Source: Streptomyces sp. NBC_00461 (GTDB taxonomy: Bacteria > Actinomycetota > Actinomycetes > Streptomycetales > Streptomycetaceae). Taken from it: 64,000 nucleotides of DNA. The DNA is taken from contig NZ_CP107902.1 of NCBI RefSeq assembly GCF_036013935.1, forward strand, positions 2,637,001-2,701,000, written 5' to 3'. Within the stretch, counting starts at the first letter, position 1. The number at the start of each line of letters is the position of its first letter. Below the pieces are notes generated by a model that did not search any database, was not told the origin of the DNA, and saw only the letters and a program-made list of their open reading frames with translations. Shown piece after piece: positions 57,038-64,000 of this stretch. The position numbers were made by a program, and so were the translations under genes.

Positions 57038-57065
57038 ACGGGGTCCTCCGCAGGGGGTGGGGGTG

Positions 57066-58289
57066 TCATACGGCGTCTTCCGCGGCGCGGGAGCGGGTCC
57101 TGACCGGCAGGATCGCATGGACCCGGAAGCCGCCGCCGTAACGGGGGCCGGTGGTGAGGGTGCCCCGCAGGGCGGTGACCCGCTCGCGCATGCCGAGCAG
57201 GCCGTGGCCGCCGCCGCTCGTGGGGTCGTCGTCCTCGCCCGAGCCGTTGTCGAGGACGGTGATCTCGATGTTGGGGCCGACGCGTACGACGCTGACCTCG
57301 GCCTTCGCCTCCGTACCGGCATGCTTTTGCACGTTGGTCAGGGCTTCCTGGATGACGCGGTAGGCGGCCAGGCCGACGGCGGCGGGGAGGGTGGTGCCGT
57401 GGTCGGCGCGGGCGACCTCGACATGCAGGCCGGCGCTGCGGAAGGTGCCGACGAGTTCGTCGAGGCGCTCCAGGCCGGGGGCCGGTTCGGTGGGGGCCTC
57501 GGGATCGCCCGACTGGCGCAACAGGCCGACCGTGGCGCGGAGTTCGTTGAGCGCGGAGCGGCTGGCCTCGCGGACGTGGGCGAGGGCCTCCTTGGCCTGG
57601 TCGGGACGCTTGTCCATGACGTGCGCGGCCACGCCGGCCTGCACGTTCACCAGGGCGATGTGGTGGGCGACGACGTCGTGCAGGTCCCGGGCGATACGCA
57701 GGCGCTCCTCGGCGACCCGGCGGCGGGCCTCCTCCTCGCGGGTGCGTTCCGCTCGCTCGGCGCGCTCGCGGATGGCCTGGACGACGGCGCGGCGGCTGCG
57801 GACGGCGTCGCCGGCGGTGGCGCCGATGCCGGTCCAGGCGAAGATGGCGAGATTCTCCTGGGCGTACCAGGGCAGGGGGCCGGCCAGCATGGAGGCACCG
57901 GTCAGGACGGTCATCGTCAGCAGGCCCAGACGCCAGGTGGTGGGGCGGTCGGTGGTGGCGGCGACGGTGAAGAGGGCGATGACCGCGGCCATGGCGACGG
58001 GGGCCCTGGGATCACCGACGACGCATTCGACGAGGGCGACGGTGCCGGTGAGGGCGAGGACCGTCCTCGGAGCGCGGCGGCGGAAGACCAGGGCGAGGGC
58101 GCCGAGCGTCATGAGCACGAGGGCAAGGGCGTCGGGGGTGCGGATGCCCCAGGTGACGCCGTCGTCGCCGTGCGGGTCGACGAAGGAGCCGGCCACCATG
58201 CAGACGAGTACGCCGGCCGCCAGGGTCGCGTCCAGCGCGAGGGGGTGCGCCTTCAGCCGACATCTGGTGCGTTCTAGCGTGCCGCTCAC
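57066..58289 (-). CDS. Sensor histidine kinase, intramembrane-sensing type
   Basis: Kinase of 407 residues from GTG 58289. Four to five membrane helices with short loops in the first 160 residues; then the HisKA_3 box RIARDLHDVVAHHIALVNVQ and a HATPase domain with EALTNVQKHAG and DNGSGEDDDP, GLLGMRERV. It lacks an extracytoplasmic domain, so it may sense the membrane itself or a partner. Similar kinases are LiaS/DesK-like. The ribosome site GGAG abuts the GTG, so the true start could be slightly downstream. Confidence 0.9.
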   Translation of the reverse strand: MSGTLERTRCRLKAHPLALDATLAAGVLVCMVAGSFVDPHGDDGVTWGIRTPDALALVLMTLGALALVFRRRAPRTVLALTGTVALVECVVGDPRAPVAMAAVIALFTVAATTDRPTTWRLGLLTMTVLTGASMLAGPLPWYAQENLAIFAWTGIGATAGDAVRSRRAVVQAIRERAERAERTREEEARRRVAEERLRIARDLHDVVAHHIALVNVQAGVAAHVMDKRPDQAKEALAHVREASRSALNELRATVGLLRQSGDPEAPTEPAPGLERLDELVGTFRSAGLHVEVARADHGTTLPAAVGLAAYRVIQEALTNVQKHAGTEAKAEVSVVRVGPNIEITVLDNGSGEDDDPTSGGGHGLLGMRERVTALRGTLTTGPRYGGGFRVHAILPVRTRSRAAEDAV

Positions 58290-58355
58290 TCCTGAACAGT
58301 ACGGGGCGCCTGACCGGGCCGGAACTGGTGGTGACCGTACCTTGATGTGGCCGCG

Positions 58356-58433
58356 TCCTGGGGGGCTGCCGCCCCCAGACCCCCGCTTCGGCCCTTGAGG
58401 GGCCTCGTCCTCAAACGCCGGACGGGCTGAAGG
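58356..58433. repeat. Dispersed GC-rich repeat, family 2
   Basis: CTGGGGGGCTGCCGCCCCCAG hairpin, then CCCCCGCTTCGGCC and TCGTCCTCAAACGCCGGACGGGCTGAAG. I recognise it as a common Streptomyces intergenic element distinct from family 1. It lies between the pspAA stop and the kinase start. Confidence 0.85.
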
Positions 58434-58436
58434 GGC

Positions 58437-58715
58437 CTACCCGGGGATCAAGCCGTCGTCGCTCAGCAGGTCCCTGACCTCCTCCAAGGTGGCGTCCTCG
58501 GACGGGAGGATCAGTTCCGAGGGTTCCAGGGAGTCGTCGGGCAGGGGGTCGCCCAGTTCGCGGACCTTGGCGAGGAGGGCCTGCAGGGTGCGGCGGAAGC
58601 CGGGGCCGTCGCCGTTCTGCATTTCCTGCAGGAGGACGTCGTCCAGCTTGTTCAACTCGGTGAGGTGGCCGTCGGCCAGCCTCACCTGCCCCTCCCCCAT
58701 GATCCGTACGATCAT
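58437..58715 (-). CDS. pspAA: PspA-associated protein PspAA
   Basis: Acidic protein of 92 residues directly after pspA (23-base gap): MIVRIMGEGQVRLADGHLTELNKLDDVLL at the N-terminus, then VRELGDPLPDDSLEPSELILPSEDATLEEVRDLLSDDGLIPG. The family is defined by its position next to PspA in actinobacteria and archaea; function not known to me. It may modulate PspA filament assembly. Confidence 0.85.
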   Translation of the reverse strand: MIVRIMGEGQVRLADGHLTELNKLDDVLLQEMQNGDGPGFRRTLQALLAKVRELGDPLPDDSLEPSELILPSEDATLEEVRDLLSDDGLIPG

Positions 58716-58738
58716 GTCGCCCTCCTCGGCGTGGGCCC

Positions 58739-59533
58739 CTACTGCTTGTCGAAGCGCGGGGTGTCCTTCGGCTGCTGCTGGGACTGCGAGCCGCCCGCGC
58801 CGCCCTCGATCGCCTGGGGGGACGAGGAGCCGCCGGCCAGTTCGGCCTTCATGCGCTGCAGTTCCAGCTCTACATCCGTACCACCGGAGATCCGGTCCAG
58901 CTCGGCCTGGATCTCGTCCTTGTGCATGCCGGACTGGTCGTCGAGGGCACCCGAGGCGAGCAGTTCGTCGATGGCGCCGGCCCGGGCCTGCAGCTGCGCC
59001 GTCTTGTCCTCGGCGCGCTGGATCGCCAGGCCCACGTCGCCCATTTCCTCCGAGATGCCGGAGAAGGCCTCGCCGATCCGGGTCTGGGCCTGGGCGGCGG
59101 TGTACGTGGCCTTGATCGTCTCCTTCTTCGTACGGAAGGCGTCGACCTTGGCCTGGAGCCGCTGGGCCGCCAGAGTGAGTTTCTCCTCCTCGCCCTGCAG
59201 CGTCGCGTGCTGCGTCTCAAGGTCGGTGACCTGCTGCTGGAGTGCGGCGCGACGCGAGAGCGCCTCGCGGGCCAGGTCCTCACGGCCCAGCGCGAGCGCC
59301 TTGCGGCCCTGGTCCTCCAGCTTCGTCGACTGCGACTGCAGCTGGTTGAGCTGGAGCTCCAGGCGCTTGCGCGACGTGGCCACGTCGGCCACACCGCGGC
59401 GCACCTTCTGCAGCAGCTCCAACTGCTTCTGGTACGAGTAATCGAGGGTCTCGCGCGGGTCCTCGGCCCGGTCAAGGGCCTTGTTCGCCTTCGCGCGGAA
59501 GATCATCCCCATACGCTTCATGACACCGCTCAT
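58739..59533 (-). CDS. pspA: PspA/IM30 family phage-shock protein
   Basis: ESCRT-III-like membrane repair protein of 264 residues. Start ATG 59533 with GGGGG about 15 bases upstream; 59521 is an alternative. N-terminal amphipathic helix MKRMGMIFRAKANKALDRAEDP, long coiled coil (LQSQSTKLEDQGRKALALGREDLAREAL, EEEKLTLAAQRLQAKVDAFRTKKETIKA) and a Gly/Ser/Gln-rich C-terminus. It polymerises on damaged membrane. Its neighbours are pspAA and a two-component system, so an envelope-stress module is likely. Confidence 0.93.
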   Translation of the reverse strand: MSGVMKRMGMIFRAKANKALDRAEDPRETLDYSYQKQLELLQKVRRGVADVATSRKRLELQLNQLQSQSTKLEDQGRKALALGREDLAREALSRRAALQQQVTDLETQHATLQGEEEKLTLAAQRLQAKVDAFRTKKETIKATYTAAQAQTRIGEAFSGISEEMGDVGLAIQRAEDKTAQLQARAGAIDELLASGALDDQSGMHKDEIQAELDRISGGTDVELELQRMKAELAGGSSSPQAIEGGAGGSQSQQQPKDTPRFDKQ

Positions 59534-59823
59534 GGGCTTCGCGCGCCCCCTTCTGACGTCCAGCTCTGCGACAAGACCCACAGTACGGGCCCTGCATCCA
59601 TTGACGCACTGTTCGGGGACGGATGCGCTCATCCCCAAGGACGACTGCCACCGCTCCCGCTCCGGCGTAGGGAGTAGGTGTCCCCCCAAGGAAACCCCTG
59701 ACGGACACCGGGGCCGGAAGCACGCGCAACGTCCCCTCTGTCCCTTACATGACGACTGGTGTTGCCGGATCGTTCCCCGCGGGGCTGGGGTCCAACCCCG
59801 GGCACCCCGTACCCTTGGGTTTT

Positions 59824-60423
59824 GTGTTCCGTAGCCGTGCCAAGGAAGAGAAGGCCGCAGGCGCCGACAAGGCGTCGCTGACCGACTCCAAGCAGCCCCG
59901 TGACCCTCAGGCCAAGAAGGGCAGGCCCACGCCCAAGCGCAGTGCCGCCCAGTCCCAGCGCCGCAGCGTCGCCAGCACCTCGATGACGCGCAAGGACGCC
60001 TCCAGGCGTCAGCGTGACGAGCGGCGTGCCGCGATGGACCGGCAGCGCCAAGCGCTGGCCGGTGGCGACGAGCGTTATCTGCCCGCCCGCGACAAGGGGC
60101 CGGTGCGGAAGTTCGCCCGCGACTGGATCGACTCCCGTTTCAACGTCGCGGAGTTCTTCCTGCCGATGGCCGTGGTCATCCTCGTGCTGAGCATGGTGCG
60201 GGTGGGCTCGCTGCAGAGCATCGCGCTGCTGCTGTGGCTCGTGGTGATCGTGCTCATCGTGCTCGACGCGATCGTCAGCGCCTTCCGGCTGAGGAAGCAG
60301 CTCGCCGAGCGCTTCCCGGACCAGAACACCAAGGGCGCCACCCGGTACGCCCTGATGCGCTCCCTCCAGATGCGTAGGCTCCGGCTGCCGAAGCCGCAGG
60401 TCAAGCGCGGAGAGCGGCCCTGA
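59824..60423 (+). CDS. DUF3043 membrane protein
   Basis: Protein of 199 residues from GTG 59824. A strongly basic N-terminal region (about 1-95; AKKGRPTPKRSAAQSQRRSV, MTRKDASRRQRDERRAAMDRQR) is followed by a two-helix membrane hairpin (FFLPMAVVILVLSMVRVGSL and SIALLLWLVVIVLIVLDAIV) and a basic tail. DUF3043 is actinobacterial and uncharacterised to my knowledge; basic N-termini suggest nucleic-acid or phospholipid contact. Its stop overlaps the next gene by four bases (CTGA). Confidence 0.88.
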   Translation: MFRSRAKEEKAAGADKASLTDSKQPRDPQAKKGRPTPKRSAAQSQRRSVASTSMTRKDASRRQRDERRAAMDRQRQALAGGDERYLPARDKGPVRKFARDWIDSRFNVAEFFLPMAVVILVLSMVRVGSLQSIALLLWLVVIVLIVLDAIVSAFRLRKQLAERFPDQNTKGATRYALMRSLQMRRLRLPKPQVKRGERP

Positions 60424-61208
60424 GCACTACGTCGTTCTCCGGGGGCGCGGCGGATGCGTGGCTGAACACGCTGGGCGGTCTGCGCGATGTCGTACGGCAG
60501 GAGCTGGTGGCCCGGCAGCTCGACGAGCAGATAGCGGGCCGTTTCCCGGTCGGGCAGCGGCTTCGGGTGCTCGACGTGGGCATGGGCCAGGGCACCCAGG
60601 CGCTGCGTCTGGCCCGGGCCGGGCATCAGGTGACCGGCCTTGAGCAGGACTCCACGATGGTCGCGGCCGCGCGCGAGGCCCTCTCCGGGGAGCCCGAGGG
60701 CATCCGGGACCGGGTGCGGATCATCGAGGGCGACGGCCGCGACACCGGCGTGCACTTCCTGCCGGGCAGCTTCGACGTGGTCCTGTGCCACGGGGTGCTG
60801 ATGTACGTCGAGGAGCCTGATCCGCTGCTGGCCGGACTGGCCCGGATGCTCGCCCACGGCGGACTGCTGTCGCTGCTCGTGCGCAACGCCGACGCGCTGG
60901 CGATGCGGCCGGGGCTGTCCGGGGACTGGACGTCCGCGCTGGGCGCCTTCGACACGGTCTCGTACACCAACCGGCTCGGCCTGGACGTCCGGGCCGACCG
61001 GCTGGGGACGCTGACCGCGACGCTGGCCGGGATCGGCGCGCCGCTGCACGCCTGGTACGGGGTGCGGGTGTTCACGGACACCGCGGCGGACGGGGCGGAG
61101 ATCCCGGCGGACGTACAGACCCTGCTGACGGCCGAGGAGCGGGCGGGGCGGACGGATCCGTACCGTGGGGTGGCGGCGCTGCTGCACCTGTGCGGGGTAC
61201 GCGGCTGA
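60420..61208 (+). CDS. SAM-dependent methyltransferase with likely CTG start
   Basis: Class I methyltransferase of 262 residues. Rossmann motif I is VLDVGMGQGTQALRLARAGHQVTGLE, later DVVLCHGVLMYVEEPDPLL; this is the CmoA/BioC-like type. The frame is coding from 60420, where CTG overlaps the upstream stop as CTGA and GGAG lies seven bases before it; the codons to 60507 show normal GC-rich third positions. The first canonical start is GTG 60507, which would remove the 29-residue N-terminal helix. The substrate is unknown. Confidence 0.85.
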   Translation: MSTTSFSGGAADAWLNTLGGLRDVVRQELVARQLDEQIAGRFPVGQRLRVLDVGMGQGTQALRLARAGHQVTGLEQDSTMVAAAREALSGEPEGIRDRVRIIEGDGRDTGVHFLPGSFDVVLCHGVLMYVEEPDPLLAGLARMLAHGGLLSLLVRNADALAMRPGLSGDWTSALGAFDTVSYTNRLGLDVRADRLGTLTATLAGIGAPLHAWYGVRVFTDTAADGAEIPADVQTLLTAEERAGRTDPYRGVAALLHLCGVRG

Positions 61209-61265
61209 GCCCCGTTCGGGCGTGCGCCACGAGCCGGGGATTCACTCCGAAGTGAGACTCGGGGC

Positions 61266-62345
61266 ATGGACGTTTCCCGGATCCGTGCCCAGCGGCTGCT
61301 CGCTTGTGCCGCCGCTCTCTGCTGCTCTCTCGCGTTCGTCTCGGCCTGCTCCGACTCCGGCTCCCGGAGCGACACGGAGAAGTCGACCGCGCGGGCCGCA
61401 CAGGCCGCCGTCCCCATGACGACCAGCGATCTGCAGAACGACTACCAGAAGGTGATCAAGGACGTACTGCCGTCGGTCGTGCAGATCCAGGCGGGCAACG
61501 ATCTGGGGTCGGGGATCGTGTACGACGACCAGGGGCACGTCGTCACCAACGCGCACGTCGTCGGGGACGAGAAGACGTTGCAGGTGACGACCGCCAACAG
61601 CGAGGGCGTGCACACCGCCGAGCTGGTCAGCTCGTACCCGGACCAGGACCTCGCCGTCATCAAGCTGGACACGGTGCCCAGCGGGCTCAAGGCGGCGACC
61701 TTCGCGGACTCCCCGAAGGTCGAGGTCGGGCAGATCGTCCTGGCGATGGGCTCGCCGCTCGGGTTGTCGTCCAGCGTGACGCAGGGCATCGTCTCGGCGA
61801 CCGGACGGACCGTCACCGAGGGCAGCTCGGCCGGCGGTACCGGCGCGACGATCGGGAACATGGTGCAGACGTCCGCGGCCATCAACCCCGGCAACAGCGG
61901 CGGCGCCCTCGTCAACCTCGACGGGCAGGTCATCGGCATTCCGACGCTCGCCGCCACGGACCCCAGTCTCGGGGGCGGCGCGGCGCCCGGGATCGGGTTC
62001 GCGATCCCCTCGTCGACGGTGAGGACGATCGCCGACCAGATCGTCAAGGACGGCAAGGTCACCGACTCGGGCCGGGCGGCGCTGAACATCACGGGCCGCA
62101 CGGTCGTCGACAGCCGGTACCAGGCCGCCGGGGTCGCCGTGGTCGAGGTGAAGAGCGGCGGGGCGGCCGACAAGGCCGGCATCCAGGCCGGGGACATCAT
62201 CACCAGGCTGGGCGACACGGACATCACCACCATCACGTCCCTGTCCGAGGCGCTGGCGGCGGACCAGCCGGGCGAGAAGACGTCGGTGACGTTCACCCGG
62301 AACGGGAGTGAGAAGAAGACCGAGGTGACGCTGGGCGAGCAGTGA
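61266..62345 (+). CDS. HtrA/DegP-like serine protease lipoprotein with PDZ domain
   Basis: Lipoprotein protease of 359 residues from ATG 61266. Signal with lipobox (LAFVSACSD). The trypsin-like domain has His97 (TNAHVV), Asp128 (QDLAVIKL) and Ser211 (NPGNSGGAL). One PDZ domain closes the protein: VAVVEVKSGGAADKAGIQAGDIITRLGDTDI. HtrA-type proteases degrade or chaperone misfolded envelope proteins. It is shorter than classical DegP and probably forms trimers; no CssRS-type genes adjoin it. Confidence 0.93.
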   Translation: MDVSRIRAQRLLACAAALCCSLAFVSACSDSGSRSDTEKSTARAAQAAVPMTTSDLQNDYQKVIKDVLPSVVQIQAGNDLGSGIVYDDQGHVVTNAHVVGDEKTLQVTTANSEGVHTAELVSSYPDQDLAVIKLDTVPSGLKAATFADSPKVEVGQIVLAMGSPLGLSSSVTQGIVSATGRTVTEGSSAGGTGATIGNMVQTSAAINPGNSGGALVNLDGQVIGIPTLAATDPSLGGGAAPGIGFAIPSSTVRTIADQIVKDGKVTDSGRAALNITGRTVVDSRYQAAGVAVVEVKSGGAADKAGIQAGDIITRLGDTDITTITSLSEALAADQPGEKTSVTFTRNGSEKKTEVTLGEQ

Positions 62346-62398
62346 GGAGACGGGGCGGCCGGGTCGCGGCCGCCCCTCTGCCCGGGGCCTCGTCCCGA

Positions 62399-62611
62399 CT
62401 ACGCGTCCTCGGCGTGCAGGCTCATCGGCCCGTAGATCTCCGTGGAGTCCTCGAACAGCCGCGCCTGGTCGGCGCCGCCTTCCTGCAGCGGCTTCCAGTA
62501 CTCGCCGATCCAGGACTCGGCATCCCCCTGCGTGGTGAACTCCTCGGGCTGCACCGCGGGCTGGACCTCCGCCCCGTCGGCCTTCTCGAACCGCCACGTC
62601 CATGACGCCAT
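62399..62611 (-). CDS. Conserved small protein, function unknown
   Basis: Protein of 70 residues from ATG 62611: MASWTWRFEKADGAEVQPAV, then EEFTTQGDAESWIGEYWKPL and DSTEIYGPMSLHAEDA. No named domain. Its length and Trp/Glu-rich pattern are familiar as a widely conserved Streptomyces hypothetical. It converges on the HtrA gene. Confidence 0.85.
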   Translation of the reverse strand: MASWTWRFEKADGAEVQPAVQPEEFTTQGDAESWIGEYWKPLQEGGADQARLFEDSTEIYGPMSLHAEDA

Positions 62612-62675
62612 GTACGCCTCCTCGCTCCGCTGGGTTACGCCGTGATCAACCTAAGGTAGTCGGTTGCGTGAGGGC

Positions 62676-62737
62676 CGGTGGGGGCTTGTCGCGCCCCGCG
62701 GCGCAGCCGCTGATGTCACGGCCCCGCGCCCCTTAGG
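62676..62737. repeat. Dispersed GC-rich repeat, family 1
   Basis: Third copy of the full element: CTTGTCGCGCCCCGCGGCGCAGCCGC, then TGATGTCACGGCCCCGCGCCCCTTAGGG, ahead of the CobU fusion gene. Confidence 0.85.
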
Positions 62738-62784
62738 GACGTACCCGTGACGCCAGATCAGCAGCGACGGGCGAAAATCGCATC

Positions 62785-63987
62785 GTGGAAGTGACTCTGC
62801 TCGGCACCGGTGCCCCCGCGGGCCTGCCCCGCCCCGACTGTCCCTGTGCCGCCTGTGCGGTCGCGCTCGGCGCCGACGCACGGGCGGCGACCGCCGTGCT
62901 CGTGGACGGGACCCTGCTGCTCGACCTGACCCCGGGCGCGGCGTTCGCGGCCGCGCGGGCCGGGCAGTCGCTGGGCGGCGTACGGCAGGTGCTGCTGTCG
63001 CACCCGCACGACGGGCCGGCCGTCGAGGTGCCCGCGGGGCTGCCGCAGCCCGGGCGGGTGCCCGACGGGCGGGAGTTGGCGCTGCTGACGGGACATCGGG
63101 TGCGGGCGGTGGCGATGGACGGGCCGGGCACCGGCTACGCGGTGACCGGGCCCACCGGGCAGCGGCTGCTGTACCTGCCGCCGGGTGGCGCGCCTGCCGG
63201 GTTGGAGAACGGGTCGGCGGAGTCGTACGACATGGTGCTCGCCGATGTCGTGGGGCGGCCGGACGCGCTGGCGAAGTTGCGGGCGGTGGGGGCGCTGGGG
63301 CCGACCACCGACGTCGTCGCCGTGCACCTCGACCATGACGTGCCGCCCGGTGCCGAGGTGCGGCGGCGGCTCGCCGCGGCGGGCGCGCGGGCCGTGCCGG
63401 ACGGCACGACGCTGACCGTCGGGGTGTACGAGAACGTGCCCGATGTGCCGCGGCGGACGCTGGTCCTCGGCGGCGCCCGGTCCGGGAAGTCGGTGGAGGC
63501 CGAGCGGCGCCTGGAGGCCTTCCCCGAGGTGCTGTACGTGGCGACGGGCGGCTCCCGCAGCGGGGACACGGAATGGGCCTCGCGGGTAGCCGTTCACCGG
63601 GAGCGCCGGCCGGGGTCCTGGCGGACCGCCGAGACCTGCGACCTGGTGCCGTTGCTCCAGGGCGACGGGCCGCCGCTGCTCGTCGACTGTCTGTCCCTGT
63701 GGCTGACGGACGCGATGGACTCCGTCGGGGCGTGGGACGACGCGGTGTGGGCGGACGGCGGTGAGCGTGCGCTGCGCGAGCGGGTGCGGGAGCTGACGGC
63801 GGCGGTGCGGGCGACCCGGCGGACCGTGGTGGCCGTTTCGAACGAGGTGGGGTCGGGGATCGTCCCGGCCACCGCGTCGGGGCGGCGGTACCGGGACGAG
63901 CTGGGGCGGCTGAACGCGGCGTTCGCCGGGGAGTGCGAGCAGGTGGTGCTCGTGGTGGCGGGACAGGCCCTGGTGCTACGCGGCTGA
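62785..63987 (+). CDS. cobU: Degenerate MBL-like domain fused to CobU/CobP
   Basis: Two-domain protein of 400 residues from GTG 62785. Residues about 1-220 resemble a PhnP-like metallo-beta-lactamase domain (VTLLGTGAPAGLP, CPCAAC), but the metal box is SHPHDG (His73, His75, Asp76) without the final His. From about residue 225 is the bifunctional adenosylcobinamide kinase/guanylyltransferase: P-loop GGARSGKS at 229, LLVDCLSLWLTD, and SNEVGSGIVPATASGRRYRDELGRLNA. It makes GDP-cobinamide for vitamin B12 nucleotide-loop assembly. The next cobalamin genes would lie beyond the window end. Confidence 0.92.
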   Translation: MEVTLLGTGAPAGLPRPDCPCAACAVALGADARAATAVLVDGTLLLDLTPGAAFAAARAGQSLGGVRQVLLSHPHDGPAVEVPAGLPQPGRVPDGRELALLTGHRVRAVAMDGPGTGYAVTGPTGQRLLYLPPGGAPAGLENGSAESYDMVLADVVGRPDALAKLRAVGALGPTTDVVAVHLDHDVPPGAEVRRRLAAAGARAVPDGTTLTVGVYENVPDVPRRTLVLGGARSGKSVEAERRLEAFPEVLYVATGGSRSGDTEWASRVAVHRERRPGSWRTAETCDLVPLLQGDGPPLLVDCLSLWLTDAMDSVGAWDDAVWADGGERALRERVRELTAAVRATRRTVVAVSNEVGSGIVPATASGRRYRDELGRLNAAFAGECEQVVLVVAGQALVLRG

Positions 63988-64000
63988 CGCCGTTCGGCGG

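Overview
The window is high-GC chromosomal DNA of a Streptomyces. The signs are GC-rich third codon positions, frequent GTG and TTG starts, an actinobacterial qcr/cta respiratory locus, a SAM-IV riboswitch and Streptomyces-type dispersed intergenic repeats. Gene order matches, as far as I recall it, the conserved core region of S. coelicolor around SCO2109-SCO2174. I see no insertion sequence, prophage, CRISPR array, rRNA or tRNA, so this is core genome.

Layout. 0-5.7 kb: end of thiG, a PASTA serine/threonine kinase, endonuclease IV, a DUF4396 membrane protein behind a copper-type (CsoR-like) operator, a sulfite-oxidase-like molybdoenzyme, and bacterioferritin with its ferredoxin (iron box). 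5.7-10.4 kb: class II DAHP synthase divergent from a Trp-attenuated fused anthranilate synthase (entry and branch steps of tryptophan synthesis), then phosphofructokinase. 10.4-20 kb: a MacRS-like two-component system, PlsC, an esterase, an EEP-family hydrolase, glucokinase with a DUF5304 partner, an ArsA-like ATPase with a deviant P-loop, an SRPBCC protein and a phosphoesterase. 20-28.3 kb: acyl-CoA ligase, cholesterol oxidase, GT4 and GT87 glycosyltransferases, and a MATE exporter divergent from a PadR regulator.

28.3-36.4 kb: a HExxH lipoprotein, two NlpC/P60 wall hydrolases, a NYN-domain protein, a zinc-ribbon protein, a rhomboid protease coupled to a stand-alone RAM domain, and a class V aminotransferase behind a SAM-IV riboswitch. 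36.6-47.2 kb: trpD, then the cytochrome bc1-aa3 supercomplex genes (ctaE-qcrCAB and ctaCDF) with a divergent pseudo-receiver gene and an L,D-transpeptidase between the two runs. 47.4-54 kb: a cysteine desulfurase-TusA fusion, adenosine kinase, a secreted protein, an A-type Fe-S carrier and quinolinate synthase. 54-64 kb: a PQQ-propeller kinase, a two-component system downstream of pspA-pspAA, DUF3043, a methyltransferase that probably starts at CTG, an HtrA-like lipoprotein protease and a fusion of a degenerate metallo-beta-lactamase-like domain to CobU.

Themes: aromatic amino-acid supply, aerobic respiration with metal and Fe-S homeostasis, sulfur transfer, and cell-envelope maintenance. The best leads for something under-described are the copper-type operator on the DUF4396 gene, the pseudo-receiver with its own operator beside ctaE, the nadA dyad, the ArsA-like protein lacking its Walker lysine, and the PspA-linked two-component system.
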